Positions 26,176 to 40,173 of a DNA stretch of 64,000 bases are shown here, piece after piece. Source of the DNA: Anticarsia gemmatalis (Eukaryota > Arthropoda > Insecta > Lepidoptera > Erebidae); contig NC_134776.1 of the NCBI RefSeq assembly GCF_050436995.1, positions 15,169,001 to 15,233,000 on the forward strand, in the 5' to 3' direction. Position 1 is the stretch's first letter. Every line of letters starts with the position of its first letter. A program made the position numbers and the translations under genes. The notes under the pieces were generated by a model. It did no database searches and had not been told where the DNA came from. It was given only the letters and a program-made list of their open reading frames with translations.

Positions 26176-29100
26176 TCACATGAGGAACTTGCCGATGAGG
26201 ATACCGAGCAGCGCCATGCCGATGGCGGTGGCGAGCCACGGCACCAGGGCCACCTGCGCGTTCTTCTCGGGGCCGTACGAGTGGGCGCGCGCCACGCGGC
26301 CGTCGCCGCCGCCCGCCTGGCGCAGGCGCAGCAGCTCCTCCTGAAACACCACGCACCTCGTCACCTCTCTCACACGGACTGCGCACTGCTAGCACACTCA
26401 GCAATACATATTATACGTTGTACGTGGGACAGCTCGCATATACGTTTGTCAGATTGCGACATTTATGGTGTACTATTGCTATACTGCATTATTGTTCAAC
26501 TACCTACTGTGTAACAGTTTAACATCTAAGCTCTATAATATCCTCTCGTTTATAATTTTGTCTCAAAAATTTTAAATTTGTACAAGAACTCCAATTTATT
26601 TACGCAAAGCAGTGTGGTAACATTGATTTATAAAGCCTTTGTATCAAAAAGAAACTAATATCCAGAGAAGCTGTAGCGTAATTCAGTCGCTACGAGTTAA
26701 ATAGTAAATTGCAATGCAACAATATAATTTGCAAGCAGTAACTGTCAAAATAAAAATTTGCTAATTTGGAAAACACAATAATGTAGAAGGTAAACTGTGT
26801 TTTAACACATAAAACTTAATTCACGTAGTATTTCATTTAATCAGTTTATTAGTATGCTGTATAACGATGTTTTAACTAAAGGTCACCTCTCTGCGATTGT
26901 CGTGATTCGAACACAAGTCAGCAGAAGTTAAAGCGATAAATTAAATAATTTGTGCAGCATAAGCCAGGTGCACATTTTAGTAACTGAAACTGGTTATTTT
27001 TTCAATGAACCATGGCTCATTGATCTAAATAATCTTATAGAATCTCCTTATGTATTGAAATGTTTCAATTTATTTATTCAATGCGATATGATTATATTTT
27101 AAATTGTTGTTTTTATCTTTATCTTCAATACGCTAAAGCAACATAAAATATAGGTTATTTCGCTGTAGGCTAGAGATATAAAACTGATGTTATAGAAACT
27201 GTAAAATACTTAATTTCTTCGGTATATTTAATATTATTTCTATTAGATTATTCCATCGATGAAGATTGATACAAACGCCACGCGTTTCTAAACTTGTCGT
27301 TGATTTTAATCTCCCGTCGTTTCAAATCAGTAGTATTCCTTCATATAAATATTTTTAAAGCTTACGGTATAATCATGGTAGTTCTAAGTAATATTAATTG
27401 AAATGTTGCGTCAATTGACAAGTCACTGATTGATTGTTCAATAATATTTATTGAAGAGTGCAGAAGTCTAAGATGGAAATCAATTTGTTGTAATAAGCGT
27501 TGTTTCTCACTATATTTTTTATTGATATTGTTGTCAATGTTCTCGATGGTCACGACACTGTCTCATTGTTATAATTCTGTGATTGTATGAAGTCAGGACA
27601 AATTGTAATGGTGTAATCGATACTTTTCTTCTTTCCCAAGAATTCAGATTCGCACAGCCTACCTTAAACTTTAGCATCATAGTAGATTCGCTTAATGTGC
27701 GCACATTAATATTGTTACAAAGATAAATAAAGTCAAAGGAATTATAAACAATATGTTTGCGATGTTTGTATTACGTGTCTCCACGATAAAAACTCTCTGG
27801 AGCATAATTTATAACAACGATTTTAATAAAAAAAATAAAAAATAAAACTCACTTTTAATTGCAGATTTTCGTGTCTTAATTTGCTTTCCTCCTCCCTCAA
27901 ATGAATAACTTCTAAAGTGGCCTTATGCAAATCAGTTTCCACATTCTCAGACTTGGGGAAAGTCAAAATCTGAAATAATTATAAATAAAAAAATATGAAT
28001 ACAATAGTCTGTGAGCAACACTATCAGTAAATTCAGTGGAACAAATCATAAGTACAGTACATCCGCAAAATAAATAATAAACATGCAAGGTGTACGAGTC
28101 ATATTACACAGTGTGTTGTGAGACTTGTGAGGATAATGGGATGTCAGGAGTGACGTCGGACTGTACACACTGTACACGGGACACGCTAAGCCGAACGACT
28201 TAACTAACATCAATATGTCACAGCTATGCTCCTTGGCAAGTGCTCAAGCTTCATTATGTCTGTGCTGATTGTTTCGTTTAACACAAATCCGCTGCACAAT
28301 CAGCAGTATATAATACGCGAATTTGTCGAATGAACTGATTGAATACTTAAATAATGTAGTCCCTTTAAATTTTAGAATAAGTAATATAATGGGCGGGTAC
28401 CGTTTTCGCGCCTGTAGTGTGATCATCATCCTTCCGCTTTGCTTCGTTCTGGATAAGACCTTCTACGGCATCCTGTAAGACAATTTAAATAACATGCCAA
28501 GCTTGGACAACATTTCTCCCAAACGGATATAATATTACATAATGTGTGACCGATCACTCAGTTAAATGATAATATGATCGACTTCGATGACGGACGATGA
28601 TCGAACAAGTCGTCGCTATCGGGCGTTAGTCGCACTACGTGGCTGATCGGCGAAAGGGCAAATCAAAATTGAAAAAGCTCACAAACAACGAAAACATAAA
28701 TTCGTATGTTCATCCCGTGCACGGAGTCACGCATCGAAGGGTGTGTTGATACGGAACTCAACAAAACAAAACATTTATAACAAAGTATGCAAGGTGCTAT
28801 CGTTTACCTTAGTGGACGTTTTTGCTTCATCTGTGGCCGCGGCGCGCTTCTTGGTCACTTCGTTCTGGGCAACGTTGTCGCCGGCATCCTGTAAACAATC
28901 AATACGCGTTGTGTTTACATTCAAACTTAATCAATAGCTGAACTATATCAAGTCATCAGAAATGCTAATTACTTACATTGAGGTTAGTACCACGTGGAGA
29001 TTCAAACACGCATTTCAGCTTGTAATCCATGAGCTGATCTGGACTGATCTCCTTCCACTAGAAATAAAGGCACGTGATATATCAATGTTCTGACAATTAC

Positions 29101-32100
29101 TTAAATATAAAGTGAATACTCGTCGTATCGTCTAGGCAGACTACAACACCGAGAATATGCAGCGTTCCAGCTTATAGGTAGGATGAATGATGTGATGAGT
29201 AACAATTTATTGTCTATTTTCCGAATTAAGGTATGACAATAGCTGAATCTTTATTAAGGTAAATTACAAAAGGCACAAATAGGTGGTACGTTGATTTTAT
29301 GTGATACTGTATATTCCAGTGTTGTAACGTAGCCGACGACATGAGACGTGTGTACAAAGTACATACTACTTGATCTATGTTAGTCTTTCCCTCGGGGGCG
29401 ATGACGCTCTGCACCATAAACTTATGTTTATGTTTTTCATTAGGATCGACGTATACCGTCTGCGGAGTAACTGAAACAAAATTAGTTCGTTAAACTTTTC
29501 TATCAGCGCAAATAACTTTAGTTCTTGACGGTTATAGACATCGAACTAGTCTTCCAAGTTGTGAGTATCTTGTGAACTTTGCTGCACAAACTTGTAATCA
29601 ATTTTCATTTCTGAAGACTGCAGCGGACGACCTCCACTTTGAAACTATCGTAATTATCTACAATCTTTTCATATCGAACAAGTTTGTTATGAAAGTATAA
29701 CAAGATTTCTCTACAGGGATAAATAATAGTTAATATTATGTATTGAATATAGATAATGTAGTACATTTACCTGTAACTAGCATACACTTATATTATGGTA
29801 CTTACTGGCAATTTCCACTTTGGAGTTTGGATCCAGCACTCCAGAATTGGGACGTACGCAGTACTTCTTTGGTGCAGTGGTTTTTATCTTGAAGAGTACT
29901 GTATCATTTGTGGGATTTGTCAACCTCATGTAAGTAGTACATCCATGCTCGAAGAGTCCTGAATAATCAACTAAAATAATCAATAATAATGACGATGTCC
30001 CTTAGAATAACGACAGATGGCAAAGTTTCGTGTGTACCTAACCTAATGTGATTATGTAGTGTCTAAATGTTAAATGTAGCTTGTGATTATGATTTTATAT
30101 GTTGAAGCCAATTGATAAACAAAATAAAATGCTAATTACTAATCTATTTTTAATATAACGATAAGACATTGGGCGAGCTTTCTAAATTAGTATGTGTGAA
30201 AGTAACTTGGGCATCATATAAGAAGTAACGAATTATCAGGTCTTTTTGCATAAACGCAGCTGTCCATAATCTATCAATATGTAGCGAGGCTAGCTTGGAC
30301 AGCATGTAACAACAGACATACAAGTATTAGGAGGGAGCAAAGCGTGGCTGTACAGTAACCAGCTAACAAAAATATAAAAAGTCAGTTGCCCGTCTTACAC
30401 GCACGGCGTCTGCAGATAATGAATATAGTATGATAAGTCTCGTTTACTTATAAACGGTCATTTTTGAAACACATTTAAAACCCACGAACTCAGCACGCTA
30501 CACTACACCTACACATGTCAATAGTATTTATTACTTCTTAATGGAAATAGACAAGGCTTAATTGTACCATATTATTAATAGCTTTTGTTTTGTTATTGTT
30601 AGTTACTCATTATAGTAGCGGTGGAGATCTCTCGTGCAGTTTCTGAGCACATTTAGCGGTAGTTTATCTATTCAGTAGAGTATTGTTAATGCTTTTGAAT
30701 AGATAAAGTACCGCTGATTGGGGGTCATTCGTAAACTCAGTATGTGAAAGAAACAGCCGGCCATATTTGCACCGTGTTATATTAGCAGGTTAGGCATTCA
30801 ATATCCCGACAACTGATTAAGACTAAGTACCTACGATTATGACTTTATCGGTTTGACTTACTAAAGTCCCCAGCCGGCAATTGGCTAGTGTGATGGGCTC
30901 AAGGCCTAACTCCTCCCTTATTAGGGAAGGAGACCCTTGCCCAGCAGTGGGACATTAATGGGTTAAATTTAAATTTATTACAAGTCCATTGAATGTAGGT
31001 AACTGTCTTTAGAGTGATGTACAGTCAAAAATACAAAATAACTAAACTAGTCTCAATTAGTATGCAATTTTTTTGAGTTATATTTAATGGTGTATGTAAG
31101 TTACCGTTTAGTTTATTCATCGTTCTATTTTACGTCTCAATACTACTAAACTGCCTAACATTTGTTTATGATCATTGCCTTATCTTCAGACTACCTATTT
31201 GTGAACAAAAATATTTACACACTGATATTTGTTTGATGTAAAGCAAAAAAAAAAATTATTGGTTATATGTACGGTAATTAAACATTGTAGACAGCATTAT
31301 TAAAAATCAAATTTCTATTATCAATAATGTCGATAGATCGTGGCGCTTAAAAACACCTCATTAATAAAAACACATTGCAGACCAAACATTTGTAAACGAA
31401 AATATAAAATGATATACACACAGACAAACAATCTTATCAAAAGAAAACTCACATTTAGAAAAATGAGACATCCACCCAATTTAAATCCATCGTTATATTT
31501 ATACAAAAAATATGAAGAAATTTTCATTGAAACAAGTAATATAATTCTTTGCATAAAAATTATGTATGTTTTGAAACTATGCCAACACTCAATTTACTAT
31601 TCTCTGCCGGCAATTACATCAATGTAGGTCTATAATCACTATAGTCAGGAATCAAGATCCATTTGTGTACATATAAGTTTTTAATGGCAAAATTTAATTG
31701 CATGAGAATATCAAAAACATATTTTTGTTATCATGAGGGGGATATCTTCCATTGTTCCAATATGTGGCAATGGTATTGCTACTAATGACGTAATGTAATG
31801 AAGGTAACATTGAAAGCATGCAACACAAAGTCAAAACACAACATTCACTAAACATTGACATATTATTATAACCCCATACTTCCTACAAACTCCACTATAT
31901 ACAATGGCCTGTTTAATTATGCTTAAAAAGATCTTTAATTTATAAGGGAATCAGAAACCTAAGAACCATACTAAAACTTGAATTGTATCTCAATTTTGGA
32001 ACTACAATTCGATGAGTGACAATCATATTGATTATTTTAATACTGTGTCACATCTAATGTATAATATGAGCTATACATATCTTTATCAGAGCATATTTTC

Positions 32101-34215
32101 CATACATGGTAGGTATGACTTCCCCCTGACTCCCACTATGCTGTATTGTGGGTTGATAATAATAACTTGTGTTAAAAAGATAATCCACAACCAATGTGGA
32201 AATACATTAATTAAACTCAGCTATTATCAGGTGTTTTACCTAATGTGAAGCTACAAAGGGTGTGCAATATACCAAATATTTGGTTATGTTACTAATATGG
32301 GACTAATAAAGTTTAACTTTCAATTGCATTTCACTCTTGTATTTTATTGTTGGAGTAGATACCTAGATAATGATTGACCCTACATCTACCAAAGAAGCTT
32401 GCACATTTAAATGAAAATATTCACTATAATATAAGCCAATTTTATTCAAGAAAGTCAATTTTGGTTGAACTGAGTCTGACCTATATAAAATTATTACATT
32501 TTAGCAAATATTTGAACGTTAAATGATAAATAAAATGTAATCTGAACTAATAATGAGTGTAAAATATTCTAAAATTGTTGAATAACTTTATCAACTTTTA
32601 TACATTTGTATAGATAATGAAGGAGTGTTATGGCTGAATAGCAAAGCCAGTAGTGTTCATTTGCATTCACTATGTTTATTAATCCATTGAATTGATCAAA
32701 TCACTGTTTGGAAGAATTCAAGCATGGTTTAGTAGGCATGTGCATGTACAATGATTAGTGAATATGATAAATTATTGCCTATAGCTAGCTGTGACTCATC
32801 ATATGGATAGGATGATATAATAGCTGGGTTGGAAATAGAACCAATCAATGAAGTGAAAAACAAATACTTATACACCTTGTACAACAGCTATTTTATGTAT
32901 ATCAAGTTACCTGAACTACTTCACTTGGAAATGACCTACTTAACAACTAACTATTGTAGGTTTGTATCACAGGCTTGCCACCTTCTACATAATGTTGAAA
33001 TATATTGCATATTTTATACAAATATAAGCAATATTAAAATGTTTATTAATTAGAAATAGTTAATTAATTAAATTTAAATAATGAGCACCCATTGAATACC
33101 CTCACATGTGATTGTATTTATATACCTATCATAGTGACAAAACAATAGAATGACACTGCTAACCTTCTAACAAAGAAATTGTGTATAAACTTGTATGCAT
33201 ACATCAGTATACCAATCTAAACTATATCTTACAACACAAAGTTAACACAGCAAGCAGTGGTGACTAGCTCTGTGAGAATACTTCATTGAAATTGTTGTTA
33301 TTCAATTTAATAGTAATGGTGATAGGCAAGCTGAAGTGACTGATAAAACATAATTAACACATTATAACATGTACTCTTGCTGGCAACCTTATGATGTAAA
33401 TCTTTGAACAATTATTACTCAAGACAACATTAAACAAAAATCTATACTGAGACTTATGCTTGAACCCAATAGTGATTAGGATAAGCAACTAATTATTATG
33501 TTTTAGGACATTTGACACATAAACTACTGTATTGCTTCACAACAGATTCAAATAATCAAATTATAATTTGAACAACACTGAAGTTAAGTTTGGTACTTCA
33601 ATGTCAGATAACTATCTACTATTAACATTATAGTGAGAAAAAACAAAGCAGTATCCAACATTGACACAAGGAGAAAAATGTGAGAGAACCATTACCCACA
33701 TCTATGCAGATTATGTTACTCATCACCACAAATCACATACTTGGTGTATGCCAACATATATAACATATATAGTAGTTCAATGCAGTCAGCCATTCATATT
33801 TATTTTAATGCAGACTGCTAAAGCAATATTATTAAGGGACTTGGAGCTTACATCTGGTTAGTTCTCTTAGGTTTCTCTACCACCTAAATGGTTCCCGTGT
33901 CTTACAGTATGTGTTATTTCTTATATTTCTAAATTGCCTGGTCGTCACCTTTAGAATAAAACCGATTATCGTAAAATAAATTCTATAACAAATGATTTGC
34001 AACAAATAACAAGGAAAATGTAAAAAACCGCACCCTGACAAAACGCCGATATCTGGAAATAGAAACTCCATTTGTCAGCAGCTAGCTCGCGACCTATGTA
34101 TGCTGCCCAAGTTTCAATGCGGCGGTTTATAGCTTGCGCATAATGAACAGATGGAATACTCACCTTTAAATTTTAGTTCGTTTTGTGGTTCTATAGTTAA
34201 CACTTGGTTGGGCAT
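26176..34215 (-). CDS. Vap33: VAMP-associated protein (VAP-A/B family), ER tail-anchored MSP-domain receptor
   Basis: Exons, 5' to 3': 34215-34164, 29958-29806, 29470-29370, 29057-28977, 28888-28808, 28472-28401, 27969-27853, 26340-26176; 822 nt, 273 residues with all exons. The MSP domain fills about residues 1-127: MPNQVLTIEPQNELKFKG, TTYMRLTNPTNDTVLFKIKT, APKKYCVRPNSG, DPNEKHKHKFMVQ, MDYKLKCVFESP. A polar linker, a coiled-coil exon (ENVETDLHKATLEVIHLREE) and a C-terminal membrane anchor at about 251-271 (ALVPWLATAIGMALLGILIG, then KFLM at the end) follow. VAPs sit in the ER membrane and bind FFAT motifs at contact sites. ATG 34215 is chosen for its CAAAATG context and family alignment, although the frame is open upstream to ATG 34335. 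The exons at 28888-28808 and 28472-28401 resemble each other and may be alternatively used. Intron 1 is 4.2 kb. Confidence 0.95.
29959..34163 (-). other. VAP intron 1, with one dispersed repeat
   Basis: A 4.2-kb AT-rich intron with no supported gene on either strand; only the LINE-type tail at 30866-30964 stands out. Confidence 0.6.
30866..30964. repeat. Dispersed repeat, LINE 3'-end type (second copy)
   Basis: Same order of words as the copy at 7304-7402 (TGGGCTCAAGGCCTAACTCC, GGAGACCCTTGCCCAGCAGT, TTAATGGGTT), with point differences. It lies in VAP intron 1. Confidence 0.65.
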
Positions 34216-35070
34216 TTTGTATAGTATAACTTTAGTAGGTATCTCGTTGGCAAAAATTACAGTCCACGATAAATGATCGTTCTGCGATGTCGGCCAAAGC
34301 GAACGAACGATGAATGACGAATTCGACATGCGCATTGCGCATGCGTTCTCTTTCTTTTTTCGGGGTGTCTATTCTCAAATCTCAAAATAATTTATAGATT
34401 TCAGTAAATAAAAATGGAAATAATTTTGCAGTGAAGAACATTATTTTATTGTGCTATAAATTATATTGTTCTTTAAAACAAAAATCTGAAGGTTTTTAAA
34501 CATCAGCGCATGGCTTTTATTCCTCATGTGAGATTTAAAACATATTAGCGATGTAATGTTAAAAAAAACTGTTTTATTAAACAAAAAATAATTTTGTGTC
34601 TTTATGTACTTTTCCCTCATAAACTATTAAACAAAAATAAAATTTCATATTTTACAAATTATTTCATTCTACTAGCGATAAACCAATCGCTGTGAACATT
34701 GCGTGGATCATGACGTGAAAACGAATGACGGAATGAAGTTGATCCGAATGATTGAAATGTCAAGGAGGTTTTATTTATTTCGGTCTAATTGCTATTCCTG
34801 TCTTTTGTTACTATTTAGAGGTTACTGAAAAGAGTATTCTATTGAAATTGACTACAAATGAAAGAAAAAACATAGAAGAATGGACTAAAAAATAGATTTG
34901 AAAGGAATGGCACCGATTTCTCATTTGATAAATTTTATGGAGTGATACAATTGAGACGTTAGAAGGATCTAATCTAGATATTTTTGGAGTCTATCAGTTA
35001 ACTTACTGTTCCAAGTGGTGCATAACATGCCTGTAATACCCGGTAGTAGCATTTAACCGTATCAATAAAT
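34216..35070. promoter_or_regulatory. Shared divergent promoter region of VAP and PDP
   Basis: The 855 bp between the two start codons must contain both 5' UTRs and probably a bidirectional promoter. I see no TATA box at a convincing distance. The most distinctive element is the palindrome ATGCGCATTGCGCAT (34328-34342), which overlaps TGCGCATGCGTT (34336-34347), one mismatch from the NRF-1 consensus YGCGCAYGCGCR. Confidence 0.5.
34328..34347. promoter_or_regulatory. NRF-1/Ewg-like palindromic motif
   Basis: The plus strand reads ATGCGCATTGCGCATGCGTT. Two overlapping GCGCAT half-sites form a 15-bp palindrome and a near-consensus NRF-1 site. NRF-1 controls many nuclear genes for mitochondrial proteins, which fits the PDP gene next to it. 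Binding is inference. Confidence 0.4.
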
Positions 35071-38000
35071 ATGAATTGTTCAAATATAAATATCGTACTG
35101 AATACATGTCTCAAAGCAGATTTAAATAGTGGACGTAAATTCCTCAGCGACATTTATAAAAATTATATATTCCTGAATCAGAAATGGGGTTTTCAATCTA
35201 GTTGTTATCGTTATTTTCGAGTGTCTCAGAGATCTCCTCAATCTCTGAAAGATGGCCTCACAGCTTTACCTTCACCACAAGAAGTAAGTTCTAAAATGTT
35301 AACATTTCATTTGTTACACTTTGTTATTGTATCTTTTGGACCACTATTTTACCACAGTGAGGCAGGAGAACTTGTAGTTTTCATGATCTGATGTCCAGAT
35401 ATAGTTTAAGCGATATAACAGGATAAATGTGGCATTTTCCCTTACTCTATAAACAAGTTTTACAGGCTAAAATACCTAGCTTTTTACTATGACATACACA
35501 CATAATTTTAAAACCATTATTCCTAGATCCACATCTTCTAGGACTGTATAAAATAACAACTATTTATGTGATTACTACAGTCAATATTTTTTTTATTTAC
35601 AGGTTACAACAATACTACGTAAAAATGAATTCAACAAAGAGTTTGTATCAGGCTGTGTTAAATCCTATGACTCTAATCAGTTGGCCTCTAATAATCCCAT
35701 TGAAGATACGAGGAGTGAAGCCCTGTGCAAGATGACCCCAGGTGAAAAGAAATACTTAGTTCATAGTTTTTACTGTATTTTTCAGAATCATTGAAGGCTA
35801 GTTTCCCAGGCTCTGGGTAAGAATTGAACAATCGTTCTGATATATGAAGCCACACCAAATGTTTGAAGTAAGACTGGCCAAAATCCTCCTGATAAGTTAT
35901 CCAATACTTATTTAGAAGTGTTGTATTGCCATTAGTCAACCTATTGTTGTGATTAGCCTAGCCTTGGTTTGCTTATAATTGTTTTACTAAAATGTCCTCT
36001 AATTAAATAATTCATATTTCTATCTTTCTACAAAGAATAAAAGTTAAGTAGTTTTATAGTCTACATGCAATAAAATATCTATTACAAGAAATACATAATT
36101 ATCATCCACATAGATCTCATTATTATGTTTGCTTGCTCAAATCTCAAAAAATAAGAATCCTTGTCTATGTTTATTGAAGGTCATTTACTATTCATGTATA
36201 GAGTTAGTACAACTCAAAATTTACATTTACTGCTTAGCTGCAATTTTCTTTTGTTTGTTCTTTATACTAAACAAATAACCAAAACATCTGTTTTAATTTT
36301 TTTCAATGACAAGTCATAGTAATATTGTCTTGAAATAGTAGGTGTGAAAACTTCTATGTCATTCATTAGAACAGACATGCCATTTGTGTTGTGATTCAGC
36401 TGTTTTACTAATATATTAATGTATGGCTATCTACCCAATGTCTAGTCCATATTTTATTTAGAAAATCTGCAAATTCTGTACGCAAACAAATGCCTGAAAT
36501 TGCATCAACAACTTAATAGGACAAAATCTGTGATGATCTTAAAAATGTTATTATTTTCATATCCAGACTAATTCATTACATGCACACATATGTATGTATG
36601 TGATTGTAATTTCTTAATTTTGTGTAATCTAACTAAAACTTAATAAATAATATCTATCGAATTTCTGTCCTACATTGGGATGTTTTAATCCTTGAGTCAT
36701 CTCTGGCTATAACTGGGCTGGGCACATATAAATAATTTACTGACAGAAAATATTAGGTATAACCTGATCTCTGAACCCATAAATGCAAAATCTTTTGCAC
36801 ATTGTTCACAGCATTGTACAGATTATTCTAGAAAGATTTCTGTAAATGATAGCCTCTGACCGATAAGACCATCCTTTGTATAAATTGCACATTGATACTA
36901 TCTAATATGTATGTGTAACCTTTCACATACCATTCATGTCATTCTTGACATTCTATGGAATTCTAAAGAATAATAACAATGTTGTTTGTGTTAAATCTAA
37001 GATAACATACAATTTCTTATTTGTAGGTATGTTGATGGGTGTGTACGACGGTCACGGGGGTCCTGCATGTGCTCAAGTGATATCTAAGAGACTCTTGACG
37101 TATGTGGCAGCAGCTTTACTTCCGGCAGAGAAGCTCATGAAATATAAGGAAGAAGCCACTAAGGAAAATTTACTGGAGACCTTCAATGACCGGGTTTGTT
37201 TCTTTAAATAATATAATTTTTATATTTTCTCTTGCTGTTCAACTCTCATGCAAAACTATATTTACTAAGCAACCTAATTCTTTAGTTCTTTATGCTCCTT
37301 GCGATTATTTCTATTATGCTGCTAGCCAAATGCGAAAACATCAATCTTCATGGTCATGAACAATATTCTTCTAATTTATTTTGTTTTAAAAATTTTGCTT
37401 GTTTAATTTGTCACCGTATCTTATGCTGTTGTTTAAAATGTTGTTATACTTGATTTTGTGTGAACCACTGAAATTAATTCAGTTGAATCAATTGCAGGCG
37501 GAAATTGTGGAAGACTTAAAATCGAAATACGAAAATAGCTTTAAACAGTACTTATCCGAACTTGCGGAGGCACCTAAAGAAGTCAATGACGTAAGAATAG
37601 CTTTAGAAAAAGCTATTTTAAAATTAGATAGTGATTTATCAAAAGAAGTGATCGAAGCTTACGATAAAGAGAGTGCTATACATCCTAAAACGTTATCGGT
37701 GGCTTTGTCCGGCGCGGTAGTGTGTGTTTGCCATATCGATGGACCCCACCTTCATGTAGCCAACGTCGGTGACTGTAATGCGGTGCTAGGCACTATGACT
37801 GAAGACAATGAATGGATAGCTAAAAAAATAACAAAAGAACACAATGCGGAAAACTTTGACGAATTGAAAAGAATCTGGAATGAGCACCCTGAAGAAGAAA
37901 GAAAGACAGTAATAAGAAGGGACAGGCTACTCGGCGAGTTAGCTCCTTTGCGCAGTATGGGAGACTATAGGTACAAATGGAGCACGGAGCTCCTGAGTAA

Positions 38001-38484
38001 ACTAGCAGTACCTTTCGTTGGACAGAAAGCGATACCGGCAAACTACCACACCCCACCTTATTTATCCGCGGTACCTGAAATTTTCTACCATAGGCTTACA
38101 CCGAAGGATAGATTTTTAATAATAGCTTCGGACGGCCTGTGGGATATGATGACACCGCTGCAAGCAGTCAAATTGGTCGGCCAGCATATGAAGGGGAAAG
38201 TGTTTTTCAACCCGCTGAAGCTGCCTCGTAAAAATATACCTTTAGGAGACATAAACGAACTGTTGGTGCATAGGAAGGAAAGTTTGAAGAGCAAACCGAA
38301 GGACAGGAATGCTGCCACACATTTGATAAGGCACGCGATCGGTGGCACCGAGTACGGGGTAGATCATTCTCGACTGGCGCACTTGCTGAGTTTGTCGCCG
38401 GACGTAAGCCGCATGTTCCGAGACGATATGACGGTCACGGTGGCTTACTTCGACTCGGAGTTTATTCGGCAATGTCCCTCGTAA
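35071..38484 (+). CDS. Pdp: Pyruvate dehydrogenase phosphatase catalytic subunit, mitochondrial (PP2C family)
   Basis: Exons: 35071-35283, 35603-35741, 37027-37193, 37498-38484; 1506 nt, 501 residues, close to the usual PDP length of about 530. The N terminus lacks acidic residues for its first 15 positions and looks like a mitochondrial targeting sequence. PP2C motifs in order: SNNPIEDTRSEA, GVYDGHGG (about residue 123, metal-binding Asp), LHVANVGDCNAVLG (258), RLLGELAPLRSMGDYRYKWS, IIASDGLWDMM (385, metal-binding Asp) and RDDMTVTVAYF (482). The PDP-specific words PPYLSAVPEIFYHRL and NAATHLIRHAIGG separate it from general PP2C enzymes. It dephosphorylates and reactivates the E1 subunit of the pyruvate dehydrogenase complex in the matrix. 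Exon 3 ends at a weak donor (CGG|GTTTGT). The gene is divergent from VAP. Confidence 0.95.
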
Positions 38485-38564
38485 GGTGTTAGTTTGACTA
38501 CGAAGTGCAGTGCCTTCTTGTTAGGGTTGTATCAGAATGGGAACACCATTGTAGTAAACATAAA

Positions 38565-38580
38565 AATAAAGAAAAATAAA
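38565..38580 (+). terminator. Candidate polyadenylation signals of PDP
   Basis: Two AATAAA hexamers (38565-38570 and 38575-38580), about 80-95 nt after the stop codon. Confidence 0.5.
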
Positions 38581-38599
38581 CTAAGCAATATAATTGAAT

Positions 38600-40170
38600 T
38601 TGTTGTACATTGGCTACAGTGGTGTCCCCAGCACTATGTTCTTAAATTAAAGGTGTCTTAATCATTGATGTATGTTATATTGTGTGCATATTTAGGGTAT
38701 ATTTATTGTTCAGTTTAAATTGTAGTAGTGAAATTTTATTTTAGTTATTTATTTTAATTACAATGTAGTACCTCAGTTACTTATTAATTTTAATTATCCG
38801 AACAGAAACTTAATTTTCGATTACATAGAGCAGTAAAGTTGAAGCAATATTGTGGGTTGGCGTCACAAATTCCCGGTGGAGTTGTAATTCACGTTGTGAT
38901 GTTGATTGGTTAGTACTGTAGTACAACGAAATATATCGTAATGCTTTTGTGATTGTATAAACGTTTTGTACATAGGATAGGTGCATGGAGGCACAATAGT
39001 AAACTTGCCCACTGTTGAGTGTGGTTATAACGCACACAAACTTAGTCCACTGCTGTGATAGCTATCTACATCGAGCAATATTTAAGTGTTTTAAGTACTT
39101 GTGTGAAGCTATGAGTAGCTATCGATATTTATACTTAATTAATTAGTGTTGCTGTTTAATTTAGTTTTTGAACTGGTATTATAGGTTCAGAGGCTAAAGG
39201 ACAACGGCGGACAGGCGCACATATTGGTTAGTATCGACCTAGAATATATCGCTACATTTATTTCTCAATCTCGTATCTGTAGGAATAAATTCATCACCAA
39301 CTGGCGAAGTCTTTTAATACCATATTTTTTTTTAGCAAAATCGTGATATTTGATAGTGAAATGTAAATTTGTAACACATGATAATAAGAATTTTATAGAC
39401 AATACTTTACACATTTGAGATTTTGAATACGAGGTTGTGAAATAATTGGTGCGACAGTTTAAAATACTTAGTCAACATTGTACCTTTTATCGAGTTGTGT
39501 ATAAAATATTTAAGTAGACGTTAATGTTACAAAGCAAATGTAGCTTTCTTACAAAATAATATGACTTAAATTTCAATGAAATAATTAATATAATTGAATG
39601 ACATGTTTTCTTGCTTTCTTCCCGTTTTATCAACTATTTTTGAATCGACATAATTTAATTTCAATTTTCTGTGTACTTGTGCTGTTTTACTATTGTTTAT
39701 TATTCATTTTTATGTTGTTAAATGAAGACAAAGCTGTAAGCTGCTATCTTTGTGCTTGTATTTATGTTATAGGTAACCAAAAGTTCAAAATTATGTTGTA
39801 GAATTTAATTTTATTGGTATAATGATTCGATAATAAAGAAAATAATTGATCTTTTTGTCTTTGTATTAAACATTTCCTTGTTCATGTTACACACCAGAAT
39901 GAGATACCTATTCATAATTTTCTATAATATTTCTTAATTACCAAAGATAATTATACCATTTAATCAAAGCCTTGGTGACATGTGTTGTACATAATATATG
40001 ACTGATAATTAAATTCTGGGTTTGACCCAAGGTCAGCAGCTATGGGGTTTCATAGTATTTACAACCTACGAAAAGTGTTCATAGGCCATTTACTAGCCTC
40101 CTCCTCTCAAATTCGTCCTCGTGCAAAATTTTCCCGAAGTAAATAGTATCCAGTTTGAAAACAAGACAAA
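38600..40170. other. Non-coding sequence downstream of PDP
   Basis: AT-rich, with no gene or clear repeat that I can support. Confidence 0.5.
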
Positions 40171-40173
40171 ATC

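Noticed and set aside
34216..34335. Longer VAP start adding 40 residues from ATG 34335
   Set aside because: VAP proteins start close to the LTIEP motif, and ATG 34215 has the better context (CAAAATG). The extension resembles no known VAP.
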